Source of the DNA: Coralliovum pocilloporae
GTDB lineage: Bacteria; Pseudomonadota; Alphaproteobacteria; Rhizobiales; Cohaesibacteraceae
Assembly: GCF_030845175.1 (NCBI RefSeq)
Contig: NZ_CP132542.1
Span: forward strand, 2,763,501-2,827,500
Length of the DNA: 64,000 nucleotides
Direction of reading: 5' to 3'
The notes below the pieces were generated by a model. The model made no database searches. It saw nothing but the letters and a program-made list of their open reading frames with translations, and had not been told where the DNA came from. Of the stretch, positions 25,361-33,483 are shown piece by piece (the first letter of the stretch is position 1; each line of letters begins with the position of its first letter). The translations under genes and the position numbers were made by a program.

Positions 25361-26509
25361 CTAACGCAGCTCAAGCTTATTGAGCAGGCGATCCCGGCGG
25401 CTGAGCCACCAGCCGAATTCTTCATGCCAGCGCTGGTAAGACAAATCGCCATCCATCTGATCCATGGCGTGATGAGGCCAGTTCGGGTCTGTCAGGACTT
25501 CCCGGGCCAGTGCCACCAGATCCGCTGATCCGTTTGAGATGATCTCATTGGCCTTGTCTGGATCCCAGAGGAAACCAACGGCCATGGTAGCGATCTCGGC
25601 TTCTGTGCGGACTTTCTCTGCCAGAGGCGCCTGGAAGCCTTGCTCGAGTGGCATCCGGCGCGGGCGCTCCCGTCCGCCAATGCCGCCTGATGAGCAGTCA
25701 ATCATATCCACCCCGCGCTGCTTCAGCGCTTTGGCGAGAGCCACAGAGTCCTCAAGCTCCCAGCCGCCATCCACCCAGTCGGTGGCAGAAATCCTGAAGA
25801 TCAGCGGATAATCGTCTGGCCATACCTCGCGAATGGCGGAGGCCACCTCACAGGCCAGCCGGATGCGGTTGTCAAATGAGCCGCCATAAACATCGTTCCG
25901 CTGATTGGAGAGCGGCGAGTAGAACTGATGCAACAGGAAGCCATGGGCCGCATAGACTTCGATCACCTTGAACCCGGCCTCTTTCGAACGGCGGGCTGCA
26001 TCGCGGAAGGCGCGGATGACAGCATTTATATCATCCAGCGTCATGTCTTGGGGTTCTGGCCATCCATCTGCATAGGGCAGGGCGGAAGGGCCTGATGCCT
26101 GCCAGGGGGCTTCACCTCGCGTTGTCCGGTCCTCTTCATCGACCGGAGTTTCCCCATGCCAGGGGCGGCGCTCACTGGCCTTGCGACCCGCATGGGCCAG
26201 CTGAATGCCCGGGACAGAGCCTTCTGCTTCAAGAAACCGGGTAATGCGTTGTAATCCCTCAATCTGACCGTCGTTCCAAAGCCCGAGATCACCATGTGTC
26301 CGGCGGCCATCTTCCGTCACAGCCGTGGCTTCGGCAAAGACCAGACCGGCTCCACCCATGGCAAAGCGACCCAGATGAACCAGATGCCAGTCATTGGCAT
26401 AGCCGTCTTTGGCCCGGTACTGGCTCATGGGTGAGATGACGACCCGATTGGGAAAGGTGAGACCACGAAGGGTAAACGGAGAGGCCAGAGCAGAGGGAGA
26501 TGACGACAT
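25361..26509 (-). CDS. NADH:flavin oxidoreductase, Old Yellow Enzyme family (YqjM/NamA-like)
   Basis: 382 residues of an FMN TIM barrel that reduces activated C=C bonds. It shows NRVVISPMSQYRA (around 22), the substrate-binding QLAHAGRKAS (around 105), VYAAHGFLLHQFYSPLSNQR (around 185) and the phosphate-binding ALAREVLTDPNW near the end. The YqjM/xenobiotic-reductase-type H-x2-H pair region is present. The last codon is followed by TAG made of the TA target site plus the first base of the inserted IS; removing the IS also restores TAG. It lies 68 bp behind a LysR gene on the same strand. Confidence 0.93.
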   Translation of the reverse strand: MSSSPSALASPFTLRGLTFPNRVVISPMSQYRAKDGYANDWHLVHLGRFAMGGAGLVFAEATAVTEDGRRTHGDLGLWNDGQIEGLQRITRFLEAEGSVPGIQLAHAGRKASERRPWHGETPVDEEDRTTRGEAPWQASGPSALPYADGWPEPQDMTLDDINAVIRAFRDAARRSKEAGFKVIEVYAAHGFLLHQFYSPLSNQRNDVYGGSFDNRIRLACEVASAIREVWPDDYPLIFRISATDWVDGGWELEDSVALAKALKQRGVDMIDCSSGGIGGRERPRRMPLEQGFQAPLAEKVRTEAEIATMAVGFLWDPDKANEIISNGSADLVALAREVLTDPNWPHHAMDQMDGDLSYQRWHEEFGWWLSRRDRLLNKLELR

Positions 26510-26577
26510 GGCAGGACACAGCGGGCTTGTTAGCGGATTGAGATTGCAAGCCTATCACCGGTCCGGGCCGCCGCTCA

Positions 26578-27465
26578 TCACATCTCTGTCAGACAGCTCA
26601 ACAGCCGTTGTCCCCTGTCGCTGTCCAGAAAGCCGGAGCGGGCAATCAGCCAGTAAGCGCGGTCTGAGGAGAGAGGTTCCGGGAACACGGGCACCAGTGC
26701 TCCACTGTTGAGCAGATCTCTTATGACACCCGTCCAGCCGAGCGCCACGCCCTGTCCCTGAAGAGCCTGATAGATAGCGAGGCCGTGATTGGTGACAGTG
26801 AGGCTTGTATTGATCTGCTCTTGGTTCGGGGCAAAGTGGTCACGCCAGTGCTGCCAGTCGAACCAGCGTCGCTCCGGGTCCTGCAGATGGATAAGCGGTG
26901 CCTGTGCGAGCAGTGCCGCGGCATCATGACCTGTCAGGCTGCCAGCAAGGGCAGGTGAGGTGACCGGGACGACCTCCTCTGATATCAGCCGCATGTAATC
27001 CAGATCACCTGCCCAGTTGCCGGAACCGAACAGGATGGCGCAATCCACCAGATTGAAATCGACCTCCGCATCAAGCTCCATCGTGGTCACGGTCACGGGG
27101 CAGTCGGCAAAGAGATCAGGGTGCTGACCGAGCCGTGGCATGACCCAGTAAGCGGCAAGGCCGGGATAGGTGGCGAGCGTCAGGCCGTGATTTTCGGGCT
27201 TGTGGCGCAAGCTGCGGCTGGCATCGGCAATGCGCGAGAGGGCGGGGGCTATAACTTCGAAATAACTGTCAGCGTCAGGCGTTGCCTCAATGCGAGAGCC
27301 ACGCTTGATAAACAGAACCGTGCCCAGATCCCGCTCCAGCTGCCGGATCTGATGGCTGATGGCCGGTTGGCCCACATTCAGCTGATCCGCCGCCCGGGTA
27401 TAACTGCGGAGCCGGTAACAGGCTTCAAAGGCGCGCAGGGCTTTCAGAGGTGGTAGGTCTCGCAT
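26578..27465 (-). CDS. LysR-family regulator, GcvA-like
   Basis: 295 residues. The N-terminus reads LPPLKALRAFEACYRLRSYT then AADQLNVGQPAISHQIRQLE, the GcvA-type helix-turn-helix. An effector domain from about 90 contains ATYPGLAAYWVMPRLGQHPD. It precedes the Old Yellow Enzyme gene on the same strand and is divergent from the DUF2182/DUF1326 genes, so either side may be its target. An inverted AT-rich site touches its own start. Confidence 0.92.
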   Translation of the reverse strand: MRDLPPLKALRAFEACYRLRSYTRAADQLNVGQPAISHQIRQLERDLGTVLFIKRGSRIEATPDADSYFEVIAPALSRIADASRSLRHKPENHGLTLATYPGLAAYWVMPRLGQHPDLFADCPVTVTTMELDAEVDFNLVDCAILFGSGNWAGDLDYMRLISEEVVPVTSPALAGSLTGHDAAALLAQAPLIHLQDPERRWFDWQHWRDHFAPNQEQINTSLTVTNHGLAIYQALQGQGVALGWTGVIRDLLNSGALVPVFPEPLSSDRAYWLIARSGFLDSDRGQRLLSCLTEM

Positions 27466-27468
27466 GGC

Positions 27469-27500
27469 TTCATCATTATTATTATTGATAATGAGATGAA
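27469..27500. promoter_or_regulatory. Inverted repeat at the LysR start (operator candidate)
   Basis: TTCATC-ATTAT ... ATAAT-GAGATGAA forms an interrupted inverted repeat (ATTAT-N8-ATAAT core) three bases upstream of the LysR ATG. This is the T-N11-A style expected for an autoregulated LysR site, facing the divergent DUF2182 gene. Confidence 0.5.
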
Positions 27501-27608
27501 TCTTATACCAGTTCCCTTCCGCTCTTGCATCCGGTTATGTAGTCATTGTGTAATGAATTACGGCCCGCAGACCATGACGGGCATTCAAGGCATGTCAGCG
27601 GAACCGGA

Positions 27609-28424
27609 ATGGCAGTAGACAGCGGACATCAGGAGCGGGCGAGCGGCCAGCAGGGCGATCTGATCTGGATCGGCCTCTATGGTACGATTCTGTGCTCCTG
27701 GCTGGCGCTGTTTGTGCTGAGCCTTGACCATGAGGCTGTTCCTTTGGCAGGGGTTCTCTCATCGGGGTTTGACCTTGAGACATGGATTGCCATCTGTTCG
27801 GTATCACCTGCTGAAGCACCGTTTTTTGCTGTTCTGGCCATGTGGGCGCTGATGGCACAGGCCATGATGTTGCCAACTGCCTTGCCGATGATCCGCTCTT
27901 ACCAGACCCTGACAGAAGGCAGGGACATGCCCGGCAGACAGCAGGGTGTAGTCGGACTGGTGGCCGGTTATCTGTCTGTCTGGCTCGGCTTTGCGGTTCT
28001 GGCCGCTGCGCTTCAGGTGCTTCTGGCGCGATACGGATTGCTGTCGCCTCATGGCATTCTGCTGTCGCCCTGGCTGACCATTGGCTTTCTGGCTATCGCC
28101 GGGCTTTATCAGTTTTCCGCTCTCAAGGATGCCTGTGTCAGAGCCTGCCAGTCACCGCTCTTCTATCTGATGAGCAACTGGCGGCACGGTTTCAAAGGCG
28201 GCACCATCATCGGATTCCGGAATGGTCTGGCCTGCCTGGGCTGCTGTTGGGCGCTGATGATGCTGGGTTTTGTGGGTGGCACCATGAACCTGTTCTGGAT
28301 GGGCTGTGCCATGCTGGTGATGATTGGCGAAAAACTGCCCGGTCCAGGGCGCTACATCACTGCACCACTCGGATATATCCTGTTGGCCAGCGCCGGCTAT
28401 GCCGCCGCTCGCCTGCTGTTGTAA
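27609..28424 (+). CDS. DUF2182 integral membrane protein
   Basis: 271 residues with about six to seven membrane segments. The family signature YQFSALKDACVRACQSPLFY, then GFRNGLACLGCCWALMMLGF and GGTMNLFWMGCAML, covers the C-terminal half. The paired Cys in CLGCCW suggest metal binding or redox in the membrane. I use the ATG at 27609 (MAVDSGHQERASG); the frame extends to a TTG at 27546. It pairs with the DUF1326 gene 16 bp downstream, a frequent combination in proteobacteria whose function is not known. Confidence 0.85.
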   Translation: MAVDSGHQERASGQQGDLIWIGLYGTILCSWLALFVLSLDHEAVPLAGVLSSGFDLETWIAICSVSPAEAPFFAVLAMWALMAQAMMLPTALPMIRSYQTLTEGRDMPGRQQGVVGLVAGYLSVWLGFAVLAAALQVLLARYGLLSPHGILLSPWLTIGFLAIAGLYQFSALKDACVRACQSPLFYLMSNWRHGFKGGTIIGFRNGLACLGCCWALMMLGFVGGTMNLFWMGCAMLVMIGEKLPGPGRYITAPLGYILLASAGYAAARLLL

Positions 28425-28440
28425 CAAAAGGGAGAGACCC

Positions 28441-29043
28441 ATGGGTTGGGCTATCAAGGGGGAGCTGATCCTCAACTGTAACTGCACGGTCTTCTGCCCG
28501 TGCGTGGTATCTCTGGGCAAGCATCAGCCGACCGAAGGCTATTGTCAGGCCTGGCTCGGTGTCCGTATTGATGAGGGACATGCGGATGATGAGGATCTCA
28601 GTGGCCTGAATGTGGGCATGATGATTGATATTCCCGGCAATATGGGGCGTGGCAACTGGACCGCCGGAGCCTTTATTGATGAGCGCGCCAATGATGCGGC
28701 TTATGAGGCTCTGGTTGAGATTTTTTCCGGTCAGCGTCGCGGAACCACCGGCCTGTTCACCATGCTGGTCAGCACCTTCCTCGGTGCCGAACGTGCTGCA
28801 ATCACCTATGAAAACGAAGGCGCAAAACGACGTCTGACGGTGGGCAAAAAGATCATCGGTGAGGTCGAGCCTATTGCCGGAGGCAATCCGGATGAAGAGG
28901 TGAAGGTGGTCAACACCCAGTACTGGATGGGACCGGACATCACCATTGCCCAGGCCAACAAGGGGCGGGTGCGTGCCTTCGGACGCGTCTGGGATTTTGA
29001 AGGCCGCAGTGCCGAGATCTGCCAGATTGACTGGAAAGGCTGA
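28441..29043 (+). CDS. DUF1326 domain protein
   Basis: 200 residues starting at ATG 28441 behind AAGGGAGA. The N-terminal cysteine cluster LNCNCTVFCPCVVSLG is the family hallmark and looks like a metal site. WTAGAFIDERAND and VNTQYWMGPDITIAQ follow. It is cytoplasmic by sequence, with no signal peptide. It sits directly behind the DUF2182 membrane gene and is probably translated from the same message; the two may act together in metal handling, which is inference from their constant pairing. Confidence 0.87.
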   Translation: MGWAIKGELILNCNCTVFCPCVVSLGKHQPTEGYCQAWLGVRIDEGHADDEDLSGLNVGMMIDIPGNMGRGNWTAGAFIDERANDAAYEALVEIFSGQRRGTTGLFTMLVSTFLGAERAAITYENEGAKRRLTVGKKIIGEVEPIAGGNPDEEVKVVNTQYWMGPDITIAQANKGRVRAFGRVWDFEGRSAEICQIDWKG

Positions 29044-29121
29044 GGCCTTTTCAAACCTTTTGAGTTTTTTTGTCGTTTTGCAGTCTGCAGCCTGAGTGAT
29101 GGCTTCAGCTAAGGGGGTCCC

Positions 29122-30234
29122 ATGACCAATCCGGTTCTCTCTGTTTCCAGTCGTACCCGTCGGACGCATTTCACACCGCGTGTGGAAGCCTGTGGCGTCA
29201 AAGGCTACACGGTCTATAACCACATGCTTCTGGCAACCGTCTTCCGCTCCGTCGAGGAAGACTATGAGCATCTGAAAAAGCATGTGCAGATCTGGGATGT
29301 GTCCTGTGAGCGTCAGGTCGAGATTACAGGCCCGGATGCCTATCGGCTTGTCCAGATGATGACCTGCCGGGATCTGTCAAAGGCTGTTCATGGCCAGTGC
29401 TTCTATGCGCCGCTGGTAGATGAAAGCGGAGCCATGATCAATGACCCGATCATCCTGAAGCTGGCTGATGATCGCTTCTGGCTGTCCATTGCGGACTCTG
29501 ATGTGAAACTCTGGGCCAAGGGCATTGCCACGGGGCTTGGGCTCGATGTGTCCGTATTCGAGCCGGATGTGTCACCGCTGGCCATACAGGGACCCAAGGC
29601 AGATGACCTCATGGCTGAAGTTTTCGGCGAGGACATCCGTTCAGTGCGGTTCTTCCGCTATGCCTATTTCGATTTTCAGGGACATCCTTTCCTGATTGCC
29701 CGCTCGGGCTGGTCAAAACAGGGCGGGTTCGAGATCTATGTGGACCGGCCCGATCTGGCCTTGCCGCTCTGGGATGCAATCTGGGAGGCCGGTCAGGCCT
29801 ACAATATCGGACCGGGATGTCCGAACCTGATCGAGCGGATCGAAGGGTCACTGTTCTCTTATGGCAATGACATGACGGATGAGCATAATCCGTTTGAATG
29901 CGGTCTCGACAAATATGTCAGCCTGAGCAGTGATGCCGATTTCATGGGCCGCAAGGCTCTGGAAGATATCGCTGACAATGGCGGCCCGACCCGCAAACTG
30001 CGTGGCCTGCTGATGGAGGGCAACAGCTGTCCGCCCTGTGTGGACCGCTGGCCGGTCATCGTATCAGATGCTGTGGTGGGCACAGTCAGCTCCGCCGCCT
30101 ATTCCCCATACTTTGAGGCCGTGGTCGCCATTGCCATGGTGGACAAGGCCCATTGGGATGTCGGCAGTAAGGTAACCGTCGACACCCCCATCGGCATTAG
30201 ATCAGCCACAGTGTGTGACCTGCCGTTTGTGTGA
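29122..30234 (+). CDS. dmdA: Dimethylsulfoniopropionate demethylase-like aminomethyltransferase (DmdA family)
   Basis: 370 residues of the GcvT fold. Blocks matching Pelagibacter DmdA include VKGYTVYNHMLLATVF, WDVSCERQVEITGPDAYRLV, LMTCRDLSKA-type MTCRDLSKAVHGQCFYAPLV, LWISIADSDVKLW-type WLSIADSDVKLWAKGIATGL, ARSGWSKQGGFEIYV and IGPGCPNLIERIEGSLFSYG. DmdA transfers a methyl group from DMSP to tetrahydrofolate, giving methylmercaptopropionate. Paralogues that act on other methyl donors exist, so the substrate needs testing; dmdB and dmdC are not adjacent. It follows the DUF1326 gene by 78 bp and ends just before a truncated repeat. Confidence 0.82.
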   Translation: MTNPVLSVSSRTRRTHFTPRVEACGVKGYTVYNHMLLATVFRSVEEDYEHLKKHVQIWDVSCERQVEITGPDAYRLVQMMTCRDLSKAVHGQCFYAPLVDESGAMINDPIILKLADDRFWLSIADSDVKLWAKGIATGLGLDVSVFEPDVSPLAIQGPKADDLMAEVFGEDIRSVRFFRYAYFDFQGHPFLIARSGWSKQGGFEIYVDRPDLALPLWDAIWEAGQAYNIGPGCPNLIERIEGSLFSYGNDMTDEHNPFECGLDKYVSLSSDADFMGRKALEDIADNGGPTRKLRGLLMEGNSCPPCVDRWPVIVSDAVVGTVSSAAYSPYFEAVVAIAMVDKAHWDVGSKVTVDTPIGIRSATVCDLPFV

Positions 30235-30240
30235 ACCCTC

Positions 30241-30260
30241 GAGCATATTCCCGAAGAGTG
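30241..30260. repeat. Truncated copy of the intergenic palindrome
   Basis: GAGCATATTCCCGAAGAGTG resembles the outer arm of the elements at 45-104 and 50889-50949 read on the opposite strand (GAGCATAT..CCGAAA.GTGTG). Only this arm remains. Confidence 0.4.
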
Positions 30261-30272
30261 GATGTACTCCAG

Positions 30273-30971
30273 TCAGGCCATACTCTTTTTCAAGAGTTCG
30301 GCGAGCTCCTCTGGATCATCATATTGTGGCAAATGACCACGCTGGAGAGTTGCGACTTTGATTTTCGGAGTAACGTTTGCATAGGCACTGATCATTTGGT
30401 CTTGTACCTTGATCGGGATGACATTGTCTTCCGTGCATCGAATGTAGGTGCGTCGCAAACCTTCAAACTCTTCAGTGCGTTCAAATGGGACAGGCAGAGG
30501 CCCCTTTGGTTGCTGAACCAGTGTTACTGACGGATGTGCGGTAAAAGTGGCGATGAATTTTTCCAGACTGAAGGGAGGCTCCGCTCTGGACATATTAATC
30601 AGATCAGAAATCGACTGCTTGTTGTCTGGCAGGAGTGCCGCAATATAGACGAGGTCTGCAATTCTGTCGGGATGTTTCCGGGCAACATGGGATATTACTG
30701 CGCCACCCATTGAATGACCAATCAGGCAGATATCCCGATCCGTTCCAGAGGGAAAAGCATCGACTACACTGTCAATGTAATCGGTCATTTCGACACTGGA
30801 GTCACTGAATCCCAGTTCTGCGAGATCATAAACTGAAATCTTGTTGGACAGATCATGTCCTGGCAGATCGACTGTCTTGACCGTGTTGTCGTTTGTTTTC
30901 AACAGCTTCGGCACTGTGTTCCAGCTTGCTGCTGTGGCGTTCATGCCGTGGACGAGAATAATATGTTTCAT
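30273..30971 (-). CDS. Alpha/beta hydrolase (hydroxynitrile lyase / methyl-esterase-like)
   Basis: 232 residues. It has ILVHGMNATAASWNTVPKLL at the start (oxyanion loop HGM), the nucleophile in LIGHSMGGAVIS near 87, and the catalytic His in QRGHLPQYDDPEELA near the end; the acid is probably Asp in CTEDNVIPIK. The compact form without a large lid resembles the plant-type MES/HNL esterase group found in bacteria. It lies 10 bp behind the amidase gene and is surely cotranscribed. The substrate is unknown. No signal peptide. Confidence 0.85.
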   Translation of the reverse strand: MKHIILVHGMNATAASWNTVPKLLKTNDNTVKTVDLPGHDLSNKISVYDLAELGFSDSSVEMTDYIDSVVDAFPSGTDRDICLIGHSMGGAVISHVARKHPDRIADLVYIAALLPDNKQSISDLINMSRAEPPFSLEKFIATFTAHPSVTLVQQPKGPLPVPFERTEEFEGLRRTYIRCTEDNVIPIKVQDQMISAYANVTPKIKVATLQRGHLPQYDDPEELAELLKKSMA

Positions 30972-30981
30972 CTTATCGACC

Positions 30982-31968
30982 TCAAATGATGTTCAGAAGA
31001 GACGAGTGAATCCATTGATCATCGTCGACCTGGCACCAGCTTCCCTTCGTTCTGATAACAAAGACCCGGTCCCCGGGCTGATAGATGGTCTCGATTGCGA
31101 AGGCGGTGTCTGGACCAATGCGAACATTGGTATCCACTGTATTCACAACAGCTTCACGCACGGGTTGAGTATAGCGGCCGTAAACCCAGTATTGCTTTGT
31201 CTGAGAAATACGATACCAGCCAGATGCAGAGGTCTCGTAGACTCGTATGACCGAGCCATAATGAAGTGGACCATGATCTCCAATGGTTTTGAATGAGGAA
31301 CCTGGCCCGGTGCGTATATTCAACGTATCGGATGCGACCCGTGCCCATTGTTGCAAGCCAACCGGGCCCGATACGCCTCCGGAACTCATGGCGGATTTTA
31401 GACGAGGCAGGAAGTTTGCTTCGAAATCATTGAGCTGATTGCCTCCAAAGAAAGCTGTTCCCGGACAGGATTTCTGCCCGCTGTTGTGATAGACGAGTTT
31501 GCCTGACCCGTTGTACCAGTGGTGATAGACCACATTGGTTCTGGATGGTGTGGAAATGCCGATCTTCTTCAACAGTGCAGCTGTTGTACTGAAAATGGAG
31601 TCAGCCTGCGCCGCATTCATTGTGTCGCCACCGGTATCAAAATTACCCAGGTTCTCGATGCAGATAGCGCCGCTGTTGGCTTTGTAGATACAGGCTGGTG
31701 AACTGTTGAGACGTCGTCCGGTGACAATGGCACCGTCTGGAAAAATCGTGAAGTGCTGCCCAATGTCAGACCAACCGTTGTGGTTCATGTGGAAGCGCTT
31801 CATGTTGTTTTGAAGTGTAAAGTGGTTGTTGCCGCTAAAACTCGAATATCGTGGCTTCCAGGTGTGGTGTTGCTGAACGCGCAAGCACGTTCTGCTGATC
31901 GATTGTGTTGCAAGCCATTGCGAGAACTCAGCTGCTGAAAGTTTGGTGAAGCCGTATTTCTGCTCCAT
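30982..31968 (-). CDS. Peptidoglycan amidase (amidase_2/PGRP fold) with two SH3-like domains
   Basis: 328 residues. The N-terminal amidase domain has the zinc-ligand region VQQHHTWKPRYSSF (around 32), then GWSDIGQHFTIFPDGAI, VVYHHWYNGSGK and the Cys-containing KSCPGTAFFGG (around 168), the PGRP-type set. Two bacterial SH3 domains follow (LNIRTGPGSSFKTIGDHG near 218; TNVRIGPDTAFAIETIYQPG near 285), presumed cell-wall binding. There is no signal peptide, so export would need another route, or the enzyme acts as a lysin-like protein. The ATG follows GGGAGGG. It forms a two-gene operon with the alpha/beta hydrolase. Confidence 0.88.
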   Translation of the reverse strand: MEQKYGFTKLSAAEFSQWLATQSISRTCLRVQQHHTWKPRYSSFSGNNHFTLQNNMKRFHMNHNGWSDIGQHFTIFPDGAIVTGRRLNSSPACIYKANSGAICIENLGNFDTGGDTMNAAQADSIFSTTAALLKKIGISTPSRTNVVYHHWYNGSGKLVYHNSGQKSCPGTAFFGGNQLNDFEANFLPRLKSAMSSGGVSGPVGLQQWARVASDTLNIRTGPGSSFKTIGDHGPLHYGSVIRVYETSASGWYRISQTKQYWVYGRYTQPVREAVVNTVDTNVRIGPDTAFAIETIYQPGDRVFVIRTKGSWCQVDDDQWIHSSLLNII

Positions 31969-32106
31969 TTTGGTTGCCCTCCCGGAAATAGATTACGTTT
32001 GGTGTGCGGTTGTATGTCAGGTTTTGCACCGGGGACCGCTACCCGGCTTCTGCAACAGCTATGGTGAGTTGATCGGGAGGCATCGTCATCGACCAGATGG
32101 GTTAAA

Positions 32107-33261
32107 TTACTCGGGTCGTGCTATATAGTTGGTGCCAAAGCTCATCAGTAACCGGACGAACTGGGTCCGTGTTGAGCAATGGGTTTTAGACAATATTGAT
32201 TTAACCTGAGCGTTGATCGTGGCAACGGATCTACTTCGCTGATCTGCAATCTGCTGGTTCGTCAGCCCTTCAGCAATAGATTCCACAATGGAAAGCTCTG
32301 TCTTGGTCAATCCATAGGCCATTTGAACGGGTAAGACCTGACAATTAACAGGCTTGCTTGTATCTGAACTGTAAACAATGTAGCCGTTGAATTCTGTCGT
32401 GCCGATCTCATCAGATCGTTGCAGCGGAACGACTTCAATACATAGAAATGTATCTCTCTTCGCAGAAATAGCTTCCTTGCGTGGTCTTGCGCCAAATCGA
32501 CCATGATTGAGAGCGTCAGACTTTAGTTTCTCAAAAACAGCCTGATTTTCTGTTGATGAAAACTGAAGGGTTCCGAATTGATTGAGGCGAAATGCACTAT
32601 AGCTGTCTCGTTGCCGCCGGAATTCCTCATTTTCAACAACCATACGGCTTTGGTTGTCAAGGATGCAGACACCAACAATAAGATGGTCCATAGCCGCAAG
32701 CATGCCTTGATGTTCTTCAGCAAGTTGCTTGGAAGGTCTGCCCAGATCGAACGCCTTGGCAATATGCGGTAGAACCAGCCCTATGTAATGTTGCTCCGCA
32801 GCACTCAAGCGACCGCGACTGGCATCAAGCTGGAGAGAAAAACGGGAGTTTGCCGAGTTGTCCTTGTTCAGAAGCCCCGCAGCACGATGCAGGATGCCCA
32901 GTTTCTGCAATGCCTGAACATTTTTTCGATTTTTAAGATCTTCAAGGCTTGTGGCGAGCACATCATCCTGAATGAGATCTATGGCATCACTTTTAAGGGA
33001 ATGGGCCTCAAATACATCCTGGTCATGGGCTTCATCTTCAAACAGACGTTCGATGTAGGTCTCAATTGCATTGAGATCATAAGCACTAGAGGCAACAGAA
33101 ACAGAAAGGCGACGCTCAAGAGCATGTGTTTGCCATTCGAAGACAATACAGCCAGCTGCATTGATCTGGTTAGCAAACTCCTGCAGTAAATCCGGCCAGA
33201 GTGAAGGATCAGCCACTGTATCATAGACTCTGAGAATAGTATCTCTGGCTAGCTCATGCAT
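32107..33261 (-). CDS. LuxR-family transcriptional regulator with PAS-like sensor region
   Basis: 384 residues. The C-terminal LuxR/GerE helix-turn-helix lies at about 315-375 (YGLTKTELSIVESIAEGLTN followed by QQIADQRSRSVATINAQVKS). A PAS-like region with DHLIVGVCILDNQSRMVVEN is near 190-210; the N-terminal 150 residues are helical and unassigned. No receiver domain and no autoinducer-binding signature are seen. It stands between the amidase operon and the kinase gene, all on the minus strand. The 222-bp spacer upstream (33262-33483) is AT-rich and shows no gene. Confidence 0.87.
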   Translation of the reverse strand: MHELARDTILRVYDTVADPSLWPDLLQEFANQINAAGCIVFEWQTHALERRLSVSVASSAYDLNAIETYIERLFEDEAHDQDVFEAHSLKSDAIDLIQDDVLATSLEDLKNRKNVQALQKLGILHRAAGLLNKDNSANSRFSLQLDASRGRLSAAEQHYIGLVLPHIAKAFDLGRPSKQLAEEHQGMLAAMDHLIVGVCILDNQSRMVVENEEFRRQRDSYSAFRLNQFGTLQFSSTENQAVFEKLKSDALNHGRFGARPRKEAISAKRDTFLCIEVVPLQRSDEIGTTEFNGYIVYSSDTSKPVNCQVLPVQMAYGLTKTELSIVESIAEGLTNQQIADQRSRSVATINAQVKSILSKTHCSTRTQFVRLLMSFGTNYIARPE

Positions 33262-33483
33262 GACACGGTATTGCCCTTGCTGCCTGTGGTATTTTGATAA
33301 TTTAAAACCACAACCGAGAGAAAGTAAATCGATTTGTATAAAACTAAAAAATGTATTTCTCGGCTGCCGTCACTATATTGCAGGTCTTGGTAATAGGATT
33401 TGTTTTATCTGATATGTTATCTTCAGGCAGGATTTAGAAGTTTTGTGCTTCAAAGCCGGTTTATAGATCTCTGTGAGGTCAGT

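Larger units (their letters stand above)
24507..25361 (-). mobile_element. Complete IS5-family insertion sequence (IS427 group)
   Basis: Terminal inverted repeats are GGCTGAATCGACATTCA (24507-24523) and, reversed, GGTTCAATCGACATTCA (25345-25361), flanked by TA on both sides (24505-24506 and 25362-25363). It is about 855 bp with two overlapping reading frames joined by a probable frameshift. It lies between the palindromic element and the stop codon of the Old Yellow Enzyme gene. Confidence 0.9.
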
